From Siphonodentalium dalli (lineage: Eukaryota; Mollusca; Scaphopoda; Gadilida; Siphonodentaliidae), in the NCBI GenBank assembly GCA_032622095.1, contig CP136067.1, forward strand, positions 58,753,899 through 58,817,898: 64,000 nucleotides of DNA, read 5' to 3'. This document shows, one piece after another, positions 34,701 to 46,318 of this stretch. Within the stretch, counting starts at the first letter, position 1. Each line of letters opens with the position of its first letter. The notes below the pieces were generated by a model. It searched no databases, was not told where the DNA came from, and was given only the letters and a program-made list of their open reading frames with translations. A program made the position numbers and the translations under genes.

Positions 34701-37123
34701 ACATTTTCTTGAATAATACCACCCACATACTGACACTAACCCTGAGAGAGGATAACAACAACGTATACCTTCATTCTATAAAGACATTATTCTTTAGCCC
34801 ATCCGACTGTACTGGGGAGGCTAGGATAGTATTATCCAGACAAAATTATACGTCTGGTCAAGTTAATTCAGAACGGCCTTGAAACGGATGTGGAAATAAC
34901 AATCTTACCACACCAAAAACACCAACACGCATGACATTCTATATCTGAAACATGCACCTGGTGTAGGGGTGTATACCGTGGCCCATTTCATTCCCACTGT
35001 CATGGCGCATGTCCACAAACTAGCACCGCGAGTATTGTTCTTCTCTGCTGGGAGCTATTCAACGAGACGACTGCCGGACGTCACACAGTTTGCTATTAAG
35101 GATCATGGTCAAGAAGTGTGGATAGTCGGTATATTATGGTCTTCTCCTTAGCAGATAGGCATCTGTCCAAGGGAATGAGACAGCTAGCAACCTTCGAAAC
35201 ACTGCCGAAGTTGTCCACATATGCCAATACGTTCGCTAAGTTTGTGAGTTGAACCATCTATTGAGAAGTGACTAGTTAACTGGGAAGTTTGCCAGGTGTA
35301 CATGTCATTGTCCCCATGGGGTATGAGAAAGACATGCATAGAGATGACCTTCTGTAAGCTTGTATACTTATCGACCATATGCCGTTCTAGTTCAAGATGA
35401 CGCACAAATCCCATACTTAGCAAGTATTTAAAATCTTAAGCTAGACACTGGAAAATTAATTATTTGAAAAGTTATGATTAGAGGGACCCTTCTCCCAGGA
35501 AGTGTTGAATACTTTGTCGGTGTGAACGACCTAGATTTATCAGGCAAAGAAATGGAAACTGGTCCAGATCATTATAGATGTGGCAAATCAGAATATGTTA
35601 TCAGGTAATTGTTCTAATATGGCTATTCGGCGCACCTACGGTTACGGCGATTATCAGCGCTAAGTGTCGAATGGATTTCGAAATGCCACATCGCGATATT
35701 AGTTGTGGGTTTTCGTAATTCCAGAAGGATATGAGCAATGTTATGAGTTTTGATTCGTTTTAAGTTGAACTAATAGATGGTTTGTGTATAGTTTCGTCCA
35801 TACATATCGATATAATGACAAACAGTTGAAATTTGTATGTGAAAACATCAATTTCTTTTCAATTTCTGGCCTCTTGTTTAGCTGCCATCTTGACCTTGAA
35901 TATCAATTGCCAAACTCAAATGATTACTTCATATCAATATTCCATATCAACATGTAATGGTGGGTAGAATTCGCGAAACAATAACGCCCATCGTAAGAAA
36001 ATAAAGGAATGTAGGCGCGTTTTCAAATATCGGTCGCCATTTTGGCCACCATCTTAGATTTGGAAAATCATTTCTTGCATGGGATGTAAGGTAATTACTT
36101 CACCACAGTATTTCCAACTCAACTGTAAGCATGGGTGGAGTTGTCTCGACAATAATACCCAATGATGTGAATATGAGGGATTTTTGGTGATTTTTCTAAA
36201 TTTGTCCACCATTGTGGGCGCCATTTTGGATTTGGGGGACTTTTATTTGGATGCAATATAAGGACAGTTCTTCGCCTCAGTGTTCCCAACTCACAATAGT
36301 AAGCAGGTGTGGAGTTGTCATGACAATAACGCTCTCTGATGTTAAAATCAGTGATTTTCGGCGATTTTTCAATTTCTGGTGGCCATATTGGCCGCCATCT
36401 TGGATTTGGATGAATATTCCCCAACTCAGGTAAAAGAAGAATCCTAGTCCAGGTATCTCCTGCATATATATAATCATGGCTGGAGTAATAATAGCAATAA
36501 CACTCATTGATTCAAAACAGACATTGCGTTCTTAGCGTCGTTTCGGATTTGAAAGGATTATACCGACATTTGGGAAAACGTGATATCTGACAAAAAAATG
36601 CGGCAAGGAATGTATATTATGGTCCCCGTGTATTTGTCAATGACTCTTTTAGACGATAAATGTATAAAATCGTGTCAAGATGCCAATATTTTCCCACAGA
36701 GACAAACGAAAGGTGGTGAAATGTCCGAAAAATAGCAAATTTTCACATTTCGGCAGCCATCTTGCCGCCATATTGGATTTTTGTGTTGGATTTTTGGCTA
36801 ATTTGTAAGGGCTGTATATTACCATAACGAATCGACCGAACAACATGACTGCATGTGACATCATATTTACTATAACGGCGATCAAAGAGACCTGGTGCAT
36901 ATAAAAAAAATGGCCGCCATGATGGACGCCATCTTGTCTGGAGTCTCTGGGGCCACTTTCTTTTCTTGTTAACAAGCGAAAAAAATTAAGGAGACATTAA
37001 GAAAGAAAATTAGTGGCGTGAAGTTCGAGTCCTGGGGGGGGGGGGGGGGTTGCAGAGGTTGACCAATATCTCCTGGACTAGTTGTTTTAATGTGATTTGG
37101 GCATTCAAATATCAAGTGGGCCT
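31777..37123. mobile_element. Giant palindromic fold-back element at TTAA, 5.35 kb
   Basis: TTAA (31773-31776) + AGGCCCACT at the left; AGTGGGCCT + TTAA (37124-37127) at the right. The two arms are reverse complements over nearly the whole length. For example, 32390-32450 pairs with 36650-36720, 33036-33130 with 35970-36055, 33950-34150 with 34975-35170, and 34225-34290 with 34850-34915. The axis is near 34450. The arms are diverged by substitutions and indels, so this is an old element or a slowly decaying inverted duplication. Open frames are short and mirrored: a KLAPRVL-containing peptide occurs in both arms (33948-34157 - and 34969-35151 +). No transposase, polymerase or integrase was recognised. 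Confidence 0.8.
32321..33208 (+). repeat. Left-arm tandem units carrying AAGATGGCGGCC
   Basis: Diverged units each contain a core such as AAGATGGCGGCCAAAATGGC followed by GAAATTGAAAA-like sequence. Exact AAGATGGCGGCC cores lie at 32692, 33036 and 33197, with a degenerate pair at 32321-32339. Mirror copies (GGCCGCCATCTT) lie in the right arm at 36390 and, less exact, near 36050, 36752 and 36912. The core equals the known YY1 consensus; binding is not shown. Confidence 0.6.
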
Positions 37124-37127
37124 TTAA

Positions 37128-37223
37128 AATGTTGACTGCTGACTCCCATTCAATTACATGCAAATAGTATGAGATAACGCGTAGTCGGCAGTTGGAGATA
37201 ACTCATAGTCGACAGTCAACTTG
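37128..37223. mobile_element. Short TTAA hairpin element (GTTGACTGCTGACT)
   Basis: TTAA at 37124-37127 and 37224-37227 flanks AATGTTGACTGCTGACTCCC ... GACAGTCAACTTG. A second copy is at 52266-52336 with TTAA on both sides. The left TTAA is shared with the right end of the giant palindrome. Confidence 0.65.
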
Positions 37224-37326
37224 TTAAAGCCATGCTGTCATGACGCACACACTTCCGGGCCATGTAAGTATGCACTGAGGTTGCATTGATAAAATAGAAT
37301 CACCTTTTGTTGATGGATTCAATGTG

Positions 37327-37485
37327 ATGGACGCTTCACAGTCGTCTGAATGCATGTTGGCTGTATTCCAGTTTCAACGCAATGTGCCAACGAACAATGC
37401 CGCAGATGTAACATATTCATCTAAAGACATGTATGGAGCATTAGGCCAATATAAGCCAGCATCCAGCGATACCGAAGCTGTTTGA
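37327..37485 (+). CDS. Small ORF, 52 codons, doubtful
   Basis: ATG at 37327 to TGA at 37483-37485. The peptide contains QFQRNVPTNNAADVTYSSKD and GQYKPASSDTEAV; its soluble, polar composition is unlike the hydrophobic noise elsewhere. Upstream bases end in 'gtattccag', which could also be a splice acceptor within it. No family was recognised. It is short and may be chance. Confidence 0.2.
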   Translation: MDASQSSECMLAVFQFQRNVPTNNAADVTYSSKDMYGALGQYKPASSDTEAV

Positions 37486-37837
37486 ATCCTGCAGATAAAC
37501 ACCGATTTATGACTTGTGAAATTAACCCTGTGTAGACTTTCCTCTACCTGTAAAACTGACAATGTCATGATATGGCATAGCAGCGAAAATGACAGTATAT
37601 ATAAATGATGATAAAACAAACTCAATATGAACTTAATGAAAATGATCGGTAATTGCAGGAAATAACTTGCCATGGTTATGTACAGATGTGTAGCTCATGA
37701 TCTTTGTCATATCTTCTAACTTCTGCAAACCTACTCTGGTCCAGTCCTAAATTACGCACACAAGAAATAAGAATCCCAGTTGCATTCTTGATTTCAGTAT
37801 CCAAGGGGGGGATGCCCCCGGCACGCGCCCCCCCCCC

Positions 37838-38200
37838 CCTATTTTCGCCAGAGCAAGGTATTTTTGCGAGGTGTCCTGGCGCCAATTGTCTCGGGCACCC
37901 GAAGATTCCGCACTGCATATTGCTAACGTGCATGCAAATACAGCAGTTTACATGTTTTACATTACTCAAGCGTACAGTTTTTTAACTGTGGGTTGAAATG
38001 ACTTCAATTTGGTATTCCACACGATATGTATAGCCATGCAAGGGGCGAATCCAACATCCCGAGATGAAGGCCCACGGGCTATTTTTCGCCATGCAGAGCA
38101 AACAATTTCTGTGACATTATGTATCGGAGTGTCGGAAAATATCTCGCCCGGCGCCAAGTTTTGGGAGCCCGGAGTTTCAACACTGAATATTTCTATCAAA
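37838..38200 (+). repeat. Diverged direct repeat with TTTTCGCCA...GGCGCCAA...GGGC(A/C)CCCG
   Basis: The block at about 37838-37922 (attttcgccagagcaagg ... ctggcgccaattgtctcgggcacccgaag) recurs at about 38087-38195 (atttttcgccatgcagagc ... cggcgccaagttttgggagcccggag). A C-run sits just before the first unit (about 37828-37839). Type unknown. Confidence 0.5.
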
Positions 38201-39199
38201 AATAAATATAGCAATTCTAAAAGTGGAGTCAAAATTTAGACAATTCCATCTACATATATGTAAAGAACAAATGAATGATAAACATGAGTCGAGTGCACTC
38301 TAGGTTATACAATGTAGTCCGATCAACGCCCGGACTATAAAATGCACTGGCGGCAGTATCATCGTATAGAGATTATCTAAAGGCACATATGCCATACTAC
38401 TATATATGGTATACATGTACCGTACATAGTATATATATTTTCGAATTATTATAGAAATACATTGCTGGTTCGTTTCCAATGGCATATATGCATGGCGTTT
38501 AAAATTGGTTATATCTTCCATCACATGTTGTGCCACCCCTAATTGGAACAAATGTGTGATAACAAGACATCTTCAGGTCACGACAAATACGCATCTGCCA
38601 TTGCTTAATAAAAAAAAGTCTGACACGAACTCGTCCTTCAAAACATCGGTTTCCATGTGTCGTTATCGTAATTAGTCAGTTGATTGGCTGAACATATATT
38701 TATTCATAACCCAAACATTTACACAACAGATATTAATTTACATACAATATTATAATTAACATTATGGATGCAACCAGAATGTAGATGAATAGGGGATTGG
38801 AATACTAGTTAATCAGTTCCGTGTCAGATATTTTTTGGTGAAAACTGTTTATACTAATAAAACGAGTACGTGATTGGAGTGTGATCGGACCACCCGTTTG
38901 GCTTGTATTGATGACTTATTTTGCTGGTGTATCATGTAGCTGATGGCTATTAGAAGTAAAACTGAAAAAATCAGCATGGTCAATGGAGGAATTAAGTGGT
39001 TGGATAGATGCATTGTATTACCAGCCGAAACACCTCTATACTAGTACTGTCTAGAAGCCATGATTTTGCGATTATTCATTCTGAATTAATAAATATTCTC
39101 CCATGCACCAGCCCAAACCATAGGCGACCCGATGATTCCGGGGCTTATCCATGGGCATGTCCGGTGCGCCAAAATCATCATGTCGCCCAGATAATTCAC

Positions 39200-39660
39200 A
39201 TTTGCACAGACTTTCATATAGCTCAACCACTGGTTGTCGGATCTCAAGGCAATTTGCGATGGATGTTCACTACTATGAGGACATTCCATGGAGTGCTCAA
39301 CCATTTTGTTCGAGGTTTTTGTTCTAGAGTTATTCATCTTTGTAATCTGGAGATGTTGGGTTTTTTATCCATCCAAGCAGATATCTCAACCATAGGTTGT
39401 CGGATCTTATTGAAGTTGGGTGTGCATGTTAAATACTATTAAGACATTCAATAAAGTATTCAATCGTTTTGTTCAGGTTTTCCGTTCTAGAGTTATTCAT
39501 CTTTGTTTTTCTGAAAATGTAGTTTTTTTTGGTCTGTCTGCTGAGTATCTCAGCCACGCATATACACATGCGGGTTATAGATATGCCCACTTGGCAGTAT
39601 GCCACATGGGGGTATGCACCGGGCGACATCCCAGCTCTTGTTCTACTTTATAATAAGTTA
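39200..39660 (+). repeat. Tandem units (163 bp) of the 'ATATCTCAACCATAGG' repeat
   Basis: 'ggttgtcggatct' occurs at 39232 and 39395 (period 163), each followed by '...gacattc...gttctagagttattcatctttgt'; a third partial unit follows to about 39560. It is related to 2180-2540. The 144-codon open frame across it (39008-39442) is a by-product of the tandem. Confidence 0.65.
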
Positions 39661-39815
39661 TGGCCACATTAATAGGTGGTAAGCCATGAATGGTTATGCT
39701 GCTTATGCATCGAGCCACAACCCTGAGATCTTCTTTGACCTCCTTGAGGTTATCACAGAGGTATGGATGTGATGTAATTCATAGAGAATTGATGTCTCAG
39801 TGCCAGTCTGTTTAA

Positions 39816-39995
39816 CCCTTCCATGACTGCAGCTTCCTGAAATTTTGCTAAATGCCTGAGCCAATATATAAGAAACTATATTGGCCTAACAATATTTACC
39901 TTAACATTGTAAGCCAGTGCATTCTTCTATATGTGTGAGTCTCCCTGGCACATGATCTTTAATGCTGCACCAATGCAGCTCCCATCATGAAAGGG
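39816..39995. mobile_element. TTAA double-hairpin MITE (family P)
   Basis: TTAA at 39812-39815 and 39996-39999; CCCTTCCATGACTGCAGCTT ... TCATGAAAGGG. The hairpins are shortened. Confidence 0.75.
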
Positions 39996-40238
39996 TTAAA
40001 GTTAAATCAGAATCATACTGACAGACTGAATCTATTGTAGCACTGTTGACTTAATTGTAATTTACTGGTGTGCGGTCTTTTATGTTGCACTGTCTTAGAC
40101 TGTCTCAGTGCACGCTTATAGAACTGAACTGCTGAGGAGGTTTTCAGATGTTGGAAGCAATGGAAACTTATCGCGGCCACCCATCGGAACTCAGGCCAGA
40201 TTCTCCTCAGCAGGACAGCAAGTACACATGCATACCTT

Positions 40239-40753
40239 AAGTCTTCTCGGTCCACAACAGCTTGGGATATCAGGTGGGTTGATGCTATTTTGGAACCGGT
40301 CATGCCCTGCTACTCTTCTACAACAGACTTTCATTGAAAGTCGTACTATATTTACACATGGAGCCTGGGTATTCACACAAACCACTGATTGGCACTGAAT
40401 GTGATTAACCATCAGCCATGTCTTCAAAATGGTTTATCATTTACCGTGATAGAAAAAGTTAAAGAAATGATATGATCGTTTAACATATTGATTACATACA
40501 TTTTCTGATAGCTCGACAAATCAAAATTCAAAAGAAAACAAGGCTTTGTTTACTTATATATCTCTTTGCTTTGACATTCAAGGGACCTCTGATATATGCA
40601 TGTATGATATCATCATGCTTGGTAAAGGTAACTCCCACCTATGAGTCTGGGCGTAAAGTCTGTTATAGAAGAGTAATGGGATGGAACTCGGTCCAAAACA
40701 GCATCAAACCAACCGATATAATAAGTTGTTGTGGACCGAGCAGACTTGGTCTA
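40239..40753. mobile_element. Mutator-like MITE, second copy
   Basis: It runs from AAGTCTTCTCGGTCCACAAC to the complement ending GACTTGGTCTA and is collinear with 12050-12641, sharing 'caacagactttcatt', 'tgatagaaaaag' and 'gctttgacatt'. The first bases of the left TIR are missing and no target duplication was seen, so it is older or truncated. Confidence 0.75.
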
Positions 40754-41899
40754 GACAGCAAGCTGTGGATACTCGATTGTTAGCTTGAGAAGAAATGGCG
40801 GAACTTCCCACATGCTATCCTCCGAAACCTTGTCATCAAAAAGGAGCCAATGGCATGGTGGACCATGTAGTGATTAGCATGCTCAACTTATATTAACATC
40901 ATGGTGTGAAAACGTCATGCAATTGAATCCTGCTCACTGCCATTGAATGTCAAACACTGGGGTGACTCCCTATTTTTTACGACGACCCCAACAGAAAGTG
41001 AGAGGTTAAATTGTTTTCAAATTTCGGTAAAATCAACAAATGTTTGTGTTACTGATTTCAGTGAAATTTGGTAAAAAGTAAAATGTAAATTTCATTGGAA
41101 TTTTCACTTAAAATAATTTTTTTACTAAAATTATTTCATTAGATACATGTTTATAAGGCCGAAATAAAATATAAGTTTGATTCCAGTAACCAGCGCACCC
41201 CAATCTCAAATAGAGTGCCAAAAACTATTTTTCTTCATTTTTCCCTTTTTCGTCATTGAACATTAAATCTTGTGTTCTATGTATTATTACGCCACTGTCA
41301 CTCATTACAAACAATACCTTATAAAAGAAATGATAAGGAAATAGGTTGGCCATTAGCACTGGCCATGCATGAATATAATCAGATTACCGTTTTGTATATA
41401 TTTAAAATATTACAAGTAATATGTATAATCATGAACAAATTGTCAGTAGAACCAGTATATATCTTTTAATGGTCACTTTCAATTCTTTGGATTCCAATCT
41501 AAATTAGATCACAGATCAAGTCTGGAATACCACATAAACATATACAGTAGCAACAAATCTGGGCAATTTTGATATCCAGAAAACTCTAATTGAGATCTGG
41601 TATTCAGAATCAGTATCAACCCCAGGAATATGGCATCCAATAAGGGCTTTATAATCTGAACATGAGCTCGACGTTTAACACAACAGATCTTACCTTCTGT
41701 AAACTGAAAAATTCTGTGATATTGTGGGTAGATATATAATGAATGTTTAAGTTTAAGACACCGGCTCGATTTCTGGCTCAGGAATATTGTCTACAGTGTG
41801 GCATGTAAACTGAAACTTGTTTCACAATCTACTAACATGTCATATAATAACTTTATAATCACTGTTATAATTAAACAAATGAAAGTGTCAATGACACTG
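40754..41899. other. Intron d sequence without recognised features
   Basis: AT-rich. Open frames are short and repetitive. No exon or element end was recognised. Confidence 0.45.
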
Positions 41900-42944
41900 T
41901 AGCTCAACTTTGTAAAGAAGGTAATTTTTTTGTGATGAGCAATGAATAGAGAGAACTAAATGGTTTCCCATAGGCGACAGTGTTAACGTTTCGGCCAAAT
42001 TCACTGAATTGAAGCCTGCGGGCCATACCAGTGATGTTTGCCCAACTAGATTGACACCAGTTGATCACGAAAATGCAAGAAAAATCATAGGTCATGTGTT
42101 TACTTTTTAAAATAAATCCCCAAGTCTACGACAGGGCTATCTCACAGCCAAATTTGATCTGGAAAAACCCTGACCTACAGCAGCTAGTTAAATAAATTTC
42201 CCGCTCACAAAAACCCATTCCCCCATTCATTCACCAGTTTAAATTATTTAGATATTATGTACAAATAAAATAAACGCGATGTCACCCTTTAATAACGTGT
42301 CGCATGTATCAAGTGAAGGTCATTCTGCAGTTACCTTCACCTTTAGCATTCCACGGTGTACTCGCTCCCCGACTCTAGAACACATTTAGCTCCCTGATTC
42401 CTATATATATGTATATGTGTGAAACACAGCGTTTCTTATAGTATTTTATCAAAATATAGACCTTACTGAAATCAAAAATGGATTATATCGAGCAGTAGTG
42501 GTTTATTTTTCCAATATGAGGCATCTTGAAAATTATTGTCAATCCTCAAAATAAAGCCAAAAAATTTTGATTTTTTTTTCAATTTTACTAGCTGATGCAT
42601 CTCGTATAACTGAAGTATGCCTTATATACCATAATATTACTAAATTGAAGAGGAAATGTTAATATACATTTTGAGAGGGATATCTTGTCCAATTTTAAAC
42701 ACTTTTCATGCAGAATTTGGCAATTTATAATAAACATTTACCAAAATTAACAGAAAATAAAAAAAAAAAATACTTTAATAGCAATATAAAGCAACCATAA
42801 GTCAATTTAAATATCTAAACATAGTGATACAGCATCAGACACAGCTTCAGGCATGACATTTTACAAGATGGCAGGGCATACTGTCTGTTTAACAAACCTG
42901 CCATGACAACTTTGCACGACAGTAACTCTAGTGGTGATGCCATC

Positions 42945-42981
<37 letters not shown>

Positions 42982-44354
42982 TGGGGTGGGGCTACGGTCC
43001 CCGATAAGACTACTGGTGCCGGAAAAGTTTAATTGGGTCAACTGTCACCTTTTCCCAATGGGGGGGGGGGCTAACACTCCTCAAAATTGTGGGGAGGGGG
43101 GGGGGCTTTAGACCCCCTGACCCCCTAATGGTACCTGACGTCCATGCAAAATTCCCAGATTTATCAATTTCTTTACTATATACAGGCGAATCCATGGGTT
43201 TCTTCTTTAAATATGTCCAAAATGTGGTCATTATCATTTGAAAATAAGAAAATATGGAATTAACAACCTTATCATGGCGAGACGTGAAATTTCGTAAAAT
43301 TCAAATTTTTCCTATAGGAATCACTGAACTAAATGGTTTCCCATAGGCGACAGTGTTAACGTTTCGGCCAAATTCACTGAATTGAAGCCTGCGGGCCATA
43401 CCAGTGATGTTTGCCCAGCTAGATTGACACCAGTTGATCACGAAAATGCAAGAAAAATCATAGGTCATGTGTTTACTTTTTAAAATAAATCCCCAAGTCT
43501 ACGACAGGGCTATCTCACAGCCAAATTTGATCTGGAAAAACCCTGACCTACAGCAGCTAGTTAAATAAATTTCCCGCTCACAAAAAACCCATTCCCCCAT
43601 TCATTCACCAGTTTAAAATTATTTAGATATTATGTACAAATAAAATAAACGCGATGTCACCCTTTAATAACGTGTCGCATGTATCAAGTGAAGGTCATTC
43701 TGCAGTTACCTTCACCTTTAGCATTCCCACGGTGTACTCGCTCCCCCCGACTCTAGAACACATTTAGCTCCCTGATTCCTATAGGATTTAGTCATGCAAA
43801 GAGTAAAAATCCAAGATGGCTGCCAATGACCCCAAAATTACTAGCTCCCATCTACATTCTAATTTCAACAGCCATGACAAATTTCATGATGATCCGACCA
43901 AAGGTACGACCTGTAGGCCGTGCCAAAGAATTTAGTCATGCAAAGAGTAAATCTAAGATGGCTGCCGGCAGCCATGTTTTTTGGCCGAATGACCCCAAAA
44001 TTACTCGTTCCCATCTACATGTCAATATTAACATCCATAAATTTCATGATGATCAGACCAAAGGTACGACCTGTAGCCCGTGCTAATGGATTGAATTTTG
44101 AAATCCAAGATGGCCGCTGGCAGCCATGGTTGTTTGTCCGAATGACCCAAAAATGACTCGTTCCCATCTACATTCCAATTTCAACAGCCATGACAAATTT
44201 CATGATGATCAGACTAAAAGGTACGACCTGTAGCCCGTGCTAAAGGAAATTGTTGACGCATCACACACGCACACACACAACACGCACACACACAAGGACG
44301 ACGGACGACAAAGCCATGGCAATAGCTCAAACTTTACAAAGTAAAGTTGAGCTA
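41900..44354. mobile_element. TIR element with TAGCTCAACTTT ends and internal duplication
   Basis: The left end TAGCTCAACTTTGTAAAG (41900) and right end ACTTTACAAAGTAAAGTTGA followed by GCTA (to 44354) are inverted. Inside are two near-identical copies of a 453-bp segment (41953-42405 and 43326-43783), a 36-base C-run, three units with 'aagatggctgcc/aagatggccgct' (43810-44200) and a CA repeat near the right end (44255-44297). An inverted, shorter relative with the same end and motifs lies at 58053-58635. No transposase was recognised. Confidence 0.6.
42946..42981 (+). repeat. Poly-C run of 36 bases
   Basis: An uninterrupted run of 36 C, followed by TGGGGTGGGG and, within 150 bases, runs of 10 and 9 G on the same strand. 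Such homopolymers are unstable and prone to sequencing error. Confidence 0.9.
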
Positions 44355-44853
44355 AAAATGATGTTCTGAGGTGAGTACCTCCCTTCATGGTTAGTAGGAC
44401 TGTGGGCACATCATAGGGAATGACGGCAATTACTTTCAAATGAATATATACATACCAGTTGTAGAGTTTTCCAAGGTCAAAAACGTATCATATCCATATT
44501 CCAATATCTGGGAGGACACATGCTGTCTTAGTAAAACGGTGGCATCCCATGTTGGATTTTTTGTTATTTTTCATTTGATTTTGGTTCAGTAATATATATT
44601 TTTTGGAAGTCTATATAGTGAGTGCATTGATTTGCCAAATAATGTATTAATTCAGGGTGTTCAGACGAGTTTCTTTCATGGTGTCTAGATTGAAAATGTT
44701 TGTTTCTACGAATATATGATGTTCATAAACATCCTCTTAAGGATCTTATGATACGTATCGTTTCCATGGTCTAAATTTATATGATGGCCACTCTTTTGCA
44801 TTGTCAGTACACTTAATAACCATAGTGCCATTGATATTTGGTGATTTTTACAG

Positions 44854-44908
44854 TGAACCAGACAGAGGAGGAGTATGTACTGGACTTGCTGTCGACAATC
44901 TATGAAGG
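44854..44908 (+). CDS. EPS8: EPS8-family protein, short exon before the effector domain (exon e)
   Basis: A 55-base exon: acceptor ttttacag, donor gtgagg. It enters in phase 1 (G from exon d + TG = Val) and leaves in phase 2. The peptide NQTEEEYVLDLLSTIYE is an acidic amphipathic helix, where EPS8 has an acidic stretch (MEEVQDEL-like) just before the effector domain. Read alone it would be easy to miss; support comes from the matching phases on both sides of a 25.6-kb and a 1.4-kb intron. The outgoing GG needs an A from exon f, which fixes that exon's start. Confidence 0.7.
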
Positions 44909-45413
44909 GTGAGGCCGGTAAGCTTATATAAATAGCACCCAAAAGGGAGTTGGGCGTTTCCCCCAATCCTGAACCAGACTTTTCTGGCATAAGTTCATGA
45001 CTGAAAGTTGGTCATTCTTGATTGAACAACAGTTATTCTACTATTTTAAATTTAAGTGTAAATTAAATGTGCAATGTTTAAAGGTACTCAATCCAATTCA
45101 ATGTTCTCCATATAATCAGATTCCAACAAAAACAAACATTTTTAGAAATGCCGCTTCAGTTATCAGAATCGATTAATTGACCAAAATAATGCTAACCACT
45201 GTCAGCTGTAGTATAAAATTGCCCGAAACATGTTATTTATCAACATTTTGTTTGACAAAATTTTGCCGTATTATCAACAGAAAGCTTCTTGATTTTTTAG
45301 AGTTATCCATCTTCATCCGCAATTTGGTCCGAGACCGTTGGCTAGTCGACTATTTACTGCGGCACTGATAATTCTCGATGGTGAAAATAACAAACTTAAA
45401 TTTTTTTTATATA

Positions 45414-45546
45414 CAAGTAATGCCCTAAATAATTGATTCCTTAACGAGAGCAGAATTATGGGTAACTTTTCAGGATTTAGTCGGAAATATGGCTAATTGC
45501 CATTCATCGGAAAGCTTTCAGGAGTCGATTATTTAGGGCATTACTG
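45414..45546. mobile_element. Deleted copy of palindromic MITE family H
   Basis: It starts CAAGTAATGCCCTAAATAAT and ends GGGCATTACTG, flanked by TA. The left arm is complete up to 'cggaaagctttcagg', but most of the right arm is missing, leaving 133 of about 214 bp. Confidence 0.7.
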
Positions 45547-46026
45547 TAATAACTCTGAGCTTTGACAGGTGGGTTCCTCGACTCGAATCATATTTTTTTA
45601 CCCCCGAATCCAAATAAATAGTAATTGAGGGGCGCTTAATCAGATTATGCATCTTTAAACCAAGTGTTCAATATTTTCCTACTTTCCATTAATTTTATGC
45701 ATCCATGGACATTTTATTTTCAACCCTTTTACCTTTGTTTATTTTAATTTGAATGTAAATCCAGATATCAAAGAATACAGCAGCCATAAGTTCCAATAGT
45801 CAATAACATTTCCAACTCAAACTGTATTCTCAGGTTGATGTTTTTCACTGACATAATTAAAACAGATCATCTTCATTTCCCGTTATGATTACTGTACTTG
45901 GCATAAACAAAATGGTGCTGAACTCAAACTTATAGAAATCTATTCAGAGTTTATATATTGTTTGAGATTCGATCCCACTGTGTTTATGCACAGCAATCAC
46001 ATCAGGAAATGAAGACCATTTCTTAA

Positions 46027-46256
46027 CCATTTCCATACTAAATGGATTCTCCCATTCATTTGTAAAAGTATATATTGGAATGGTCTATTCATCTGGAGGG
46101 ATGTTCAGCAAATGTAAGCAGACAACAGTAAAATGAAAGTGCAGAAGGATAGTTTCATTAATAAGTTCAACAAATGACCTATGGTCATTTTTTACCTTAT
46201 TATCTGAACATTTCATAAGGAAACTACTCGTCGATGAGTATTTAATAAGGAAAGGG
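46027..46256. mobile_element. TTAA MITE (family R), intact ends
   Basis: TTAA at 46023-46026 and 46257-46260; CCATTTCCATACTAAATGGA ... TATTTAATAAGGAAAGGG. It ends only about 58 bases upstream of exon f, so its right half forms part of the last stretch of intron e. Confidence 0.75.
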
Positions 46257-46318
46257 TTAAATAAATCAACTACATGCTCAACGTATGTTTAAAATTTTGT
46301 TCAAGTATCACCAGAGAG

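Noticed and set aside
39008-39442. 144-codon open frame
   Set aside because: It lies over 163-bp tandem repeat units and repeats the same peptide pattern.
9505-44297. Simple repeats (CGTCCGTG, CA/GT) as a CRISPR-like array
   Set aside because: No regular repeat-spacer pattern; they are microsatellites in a eukaryotic genome.
46315-46318. Earlier AG choices for the start of exon f
   Set aside because: They do not agree with the phase left by exon e; kept only as a possible alternative splice.
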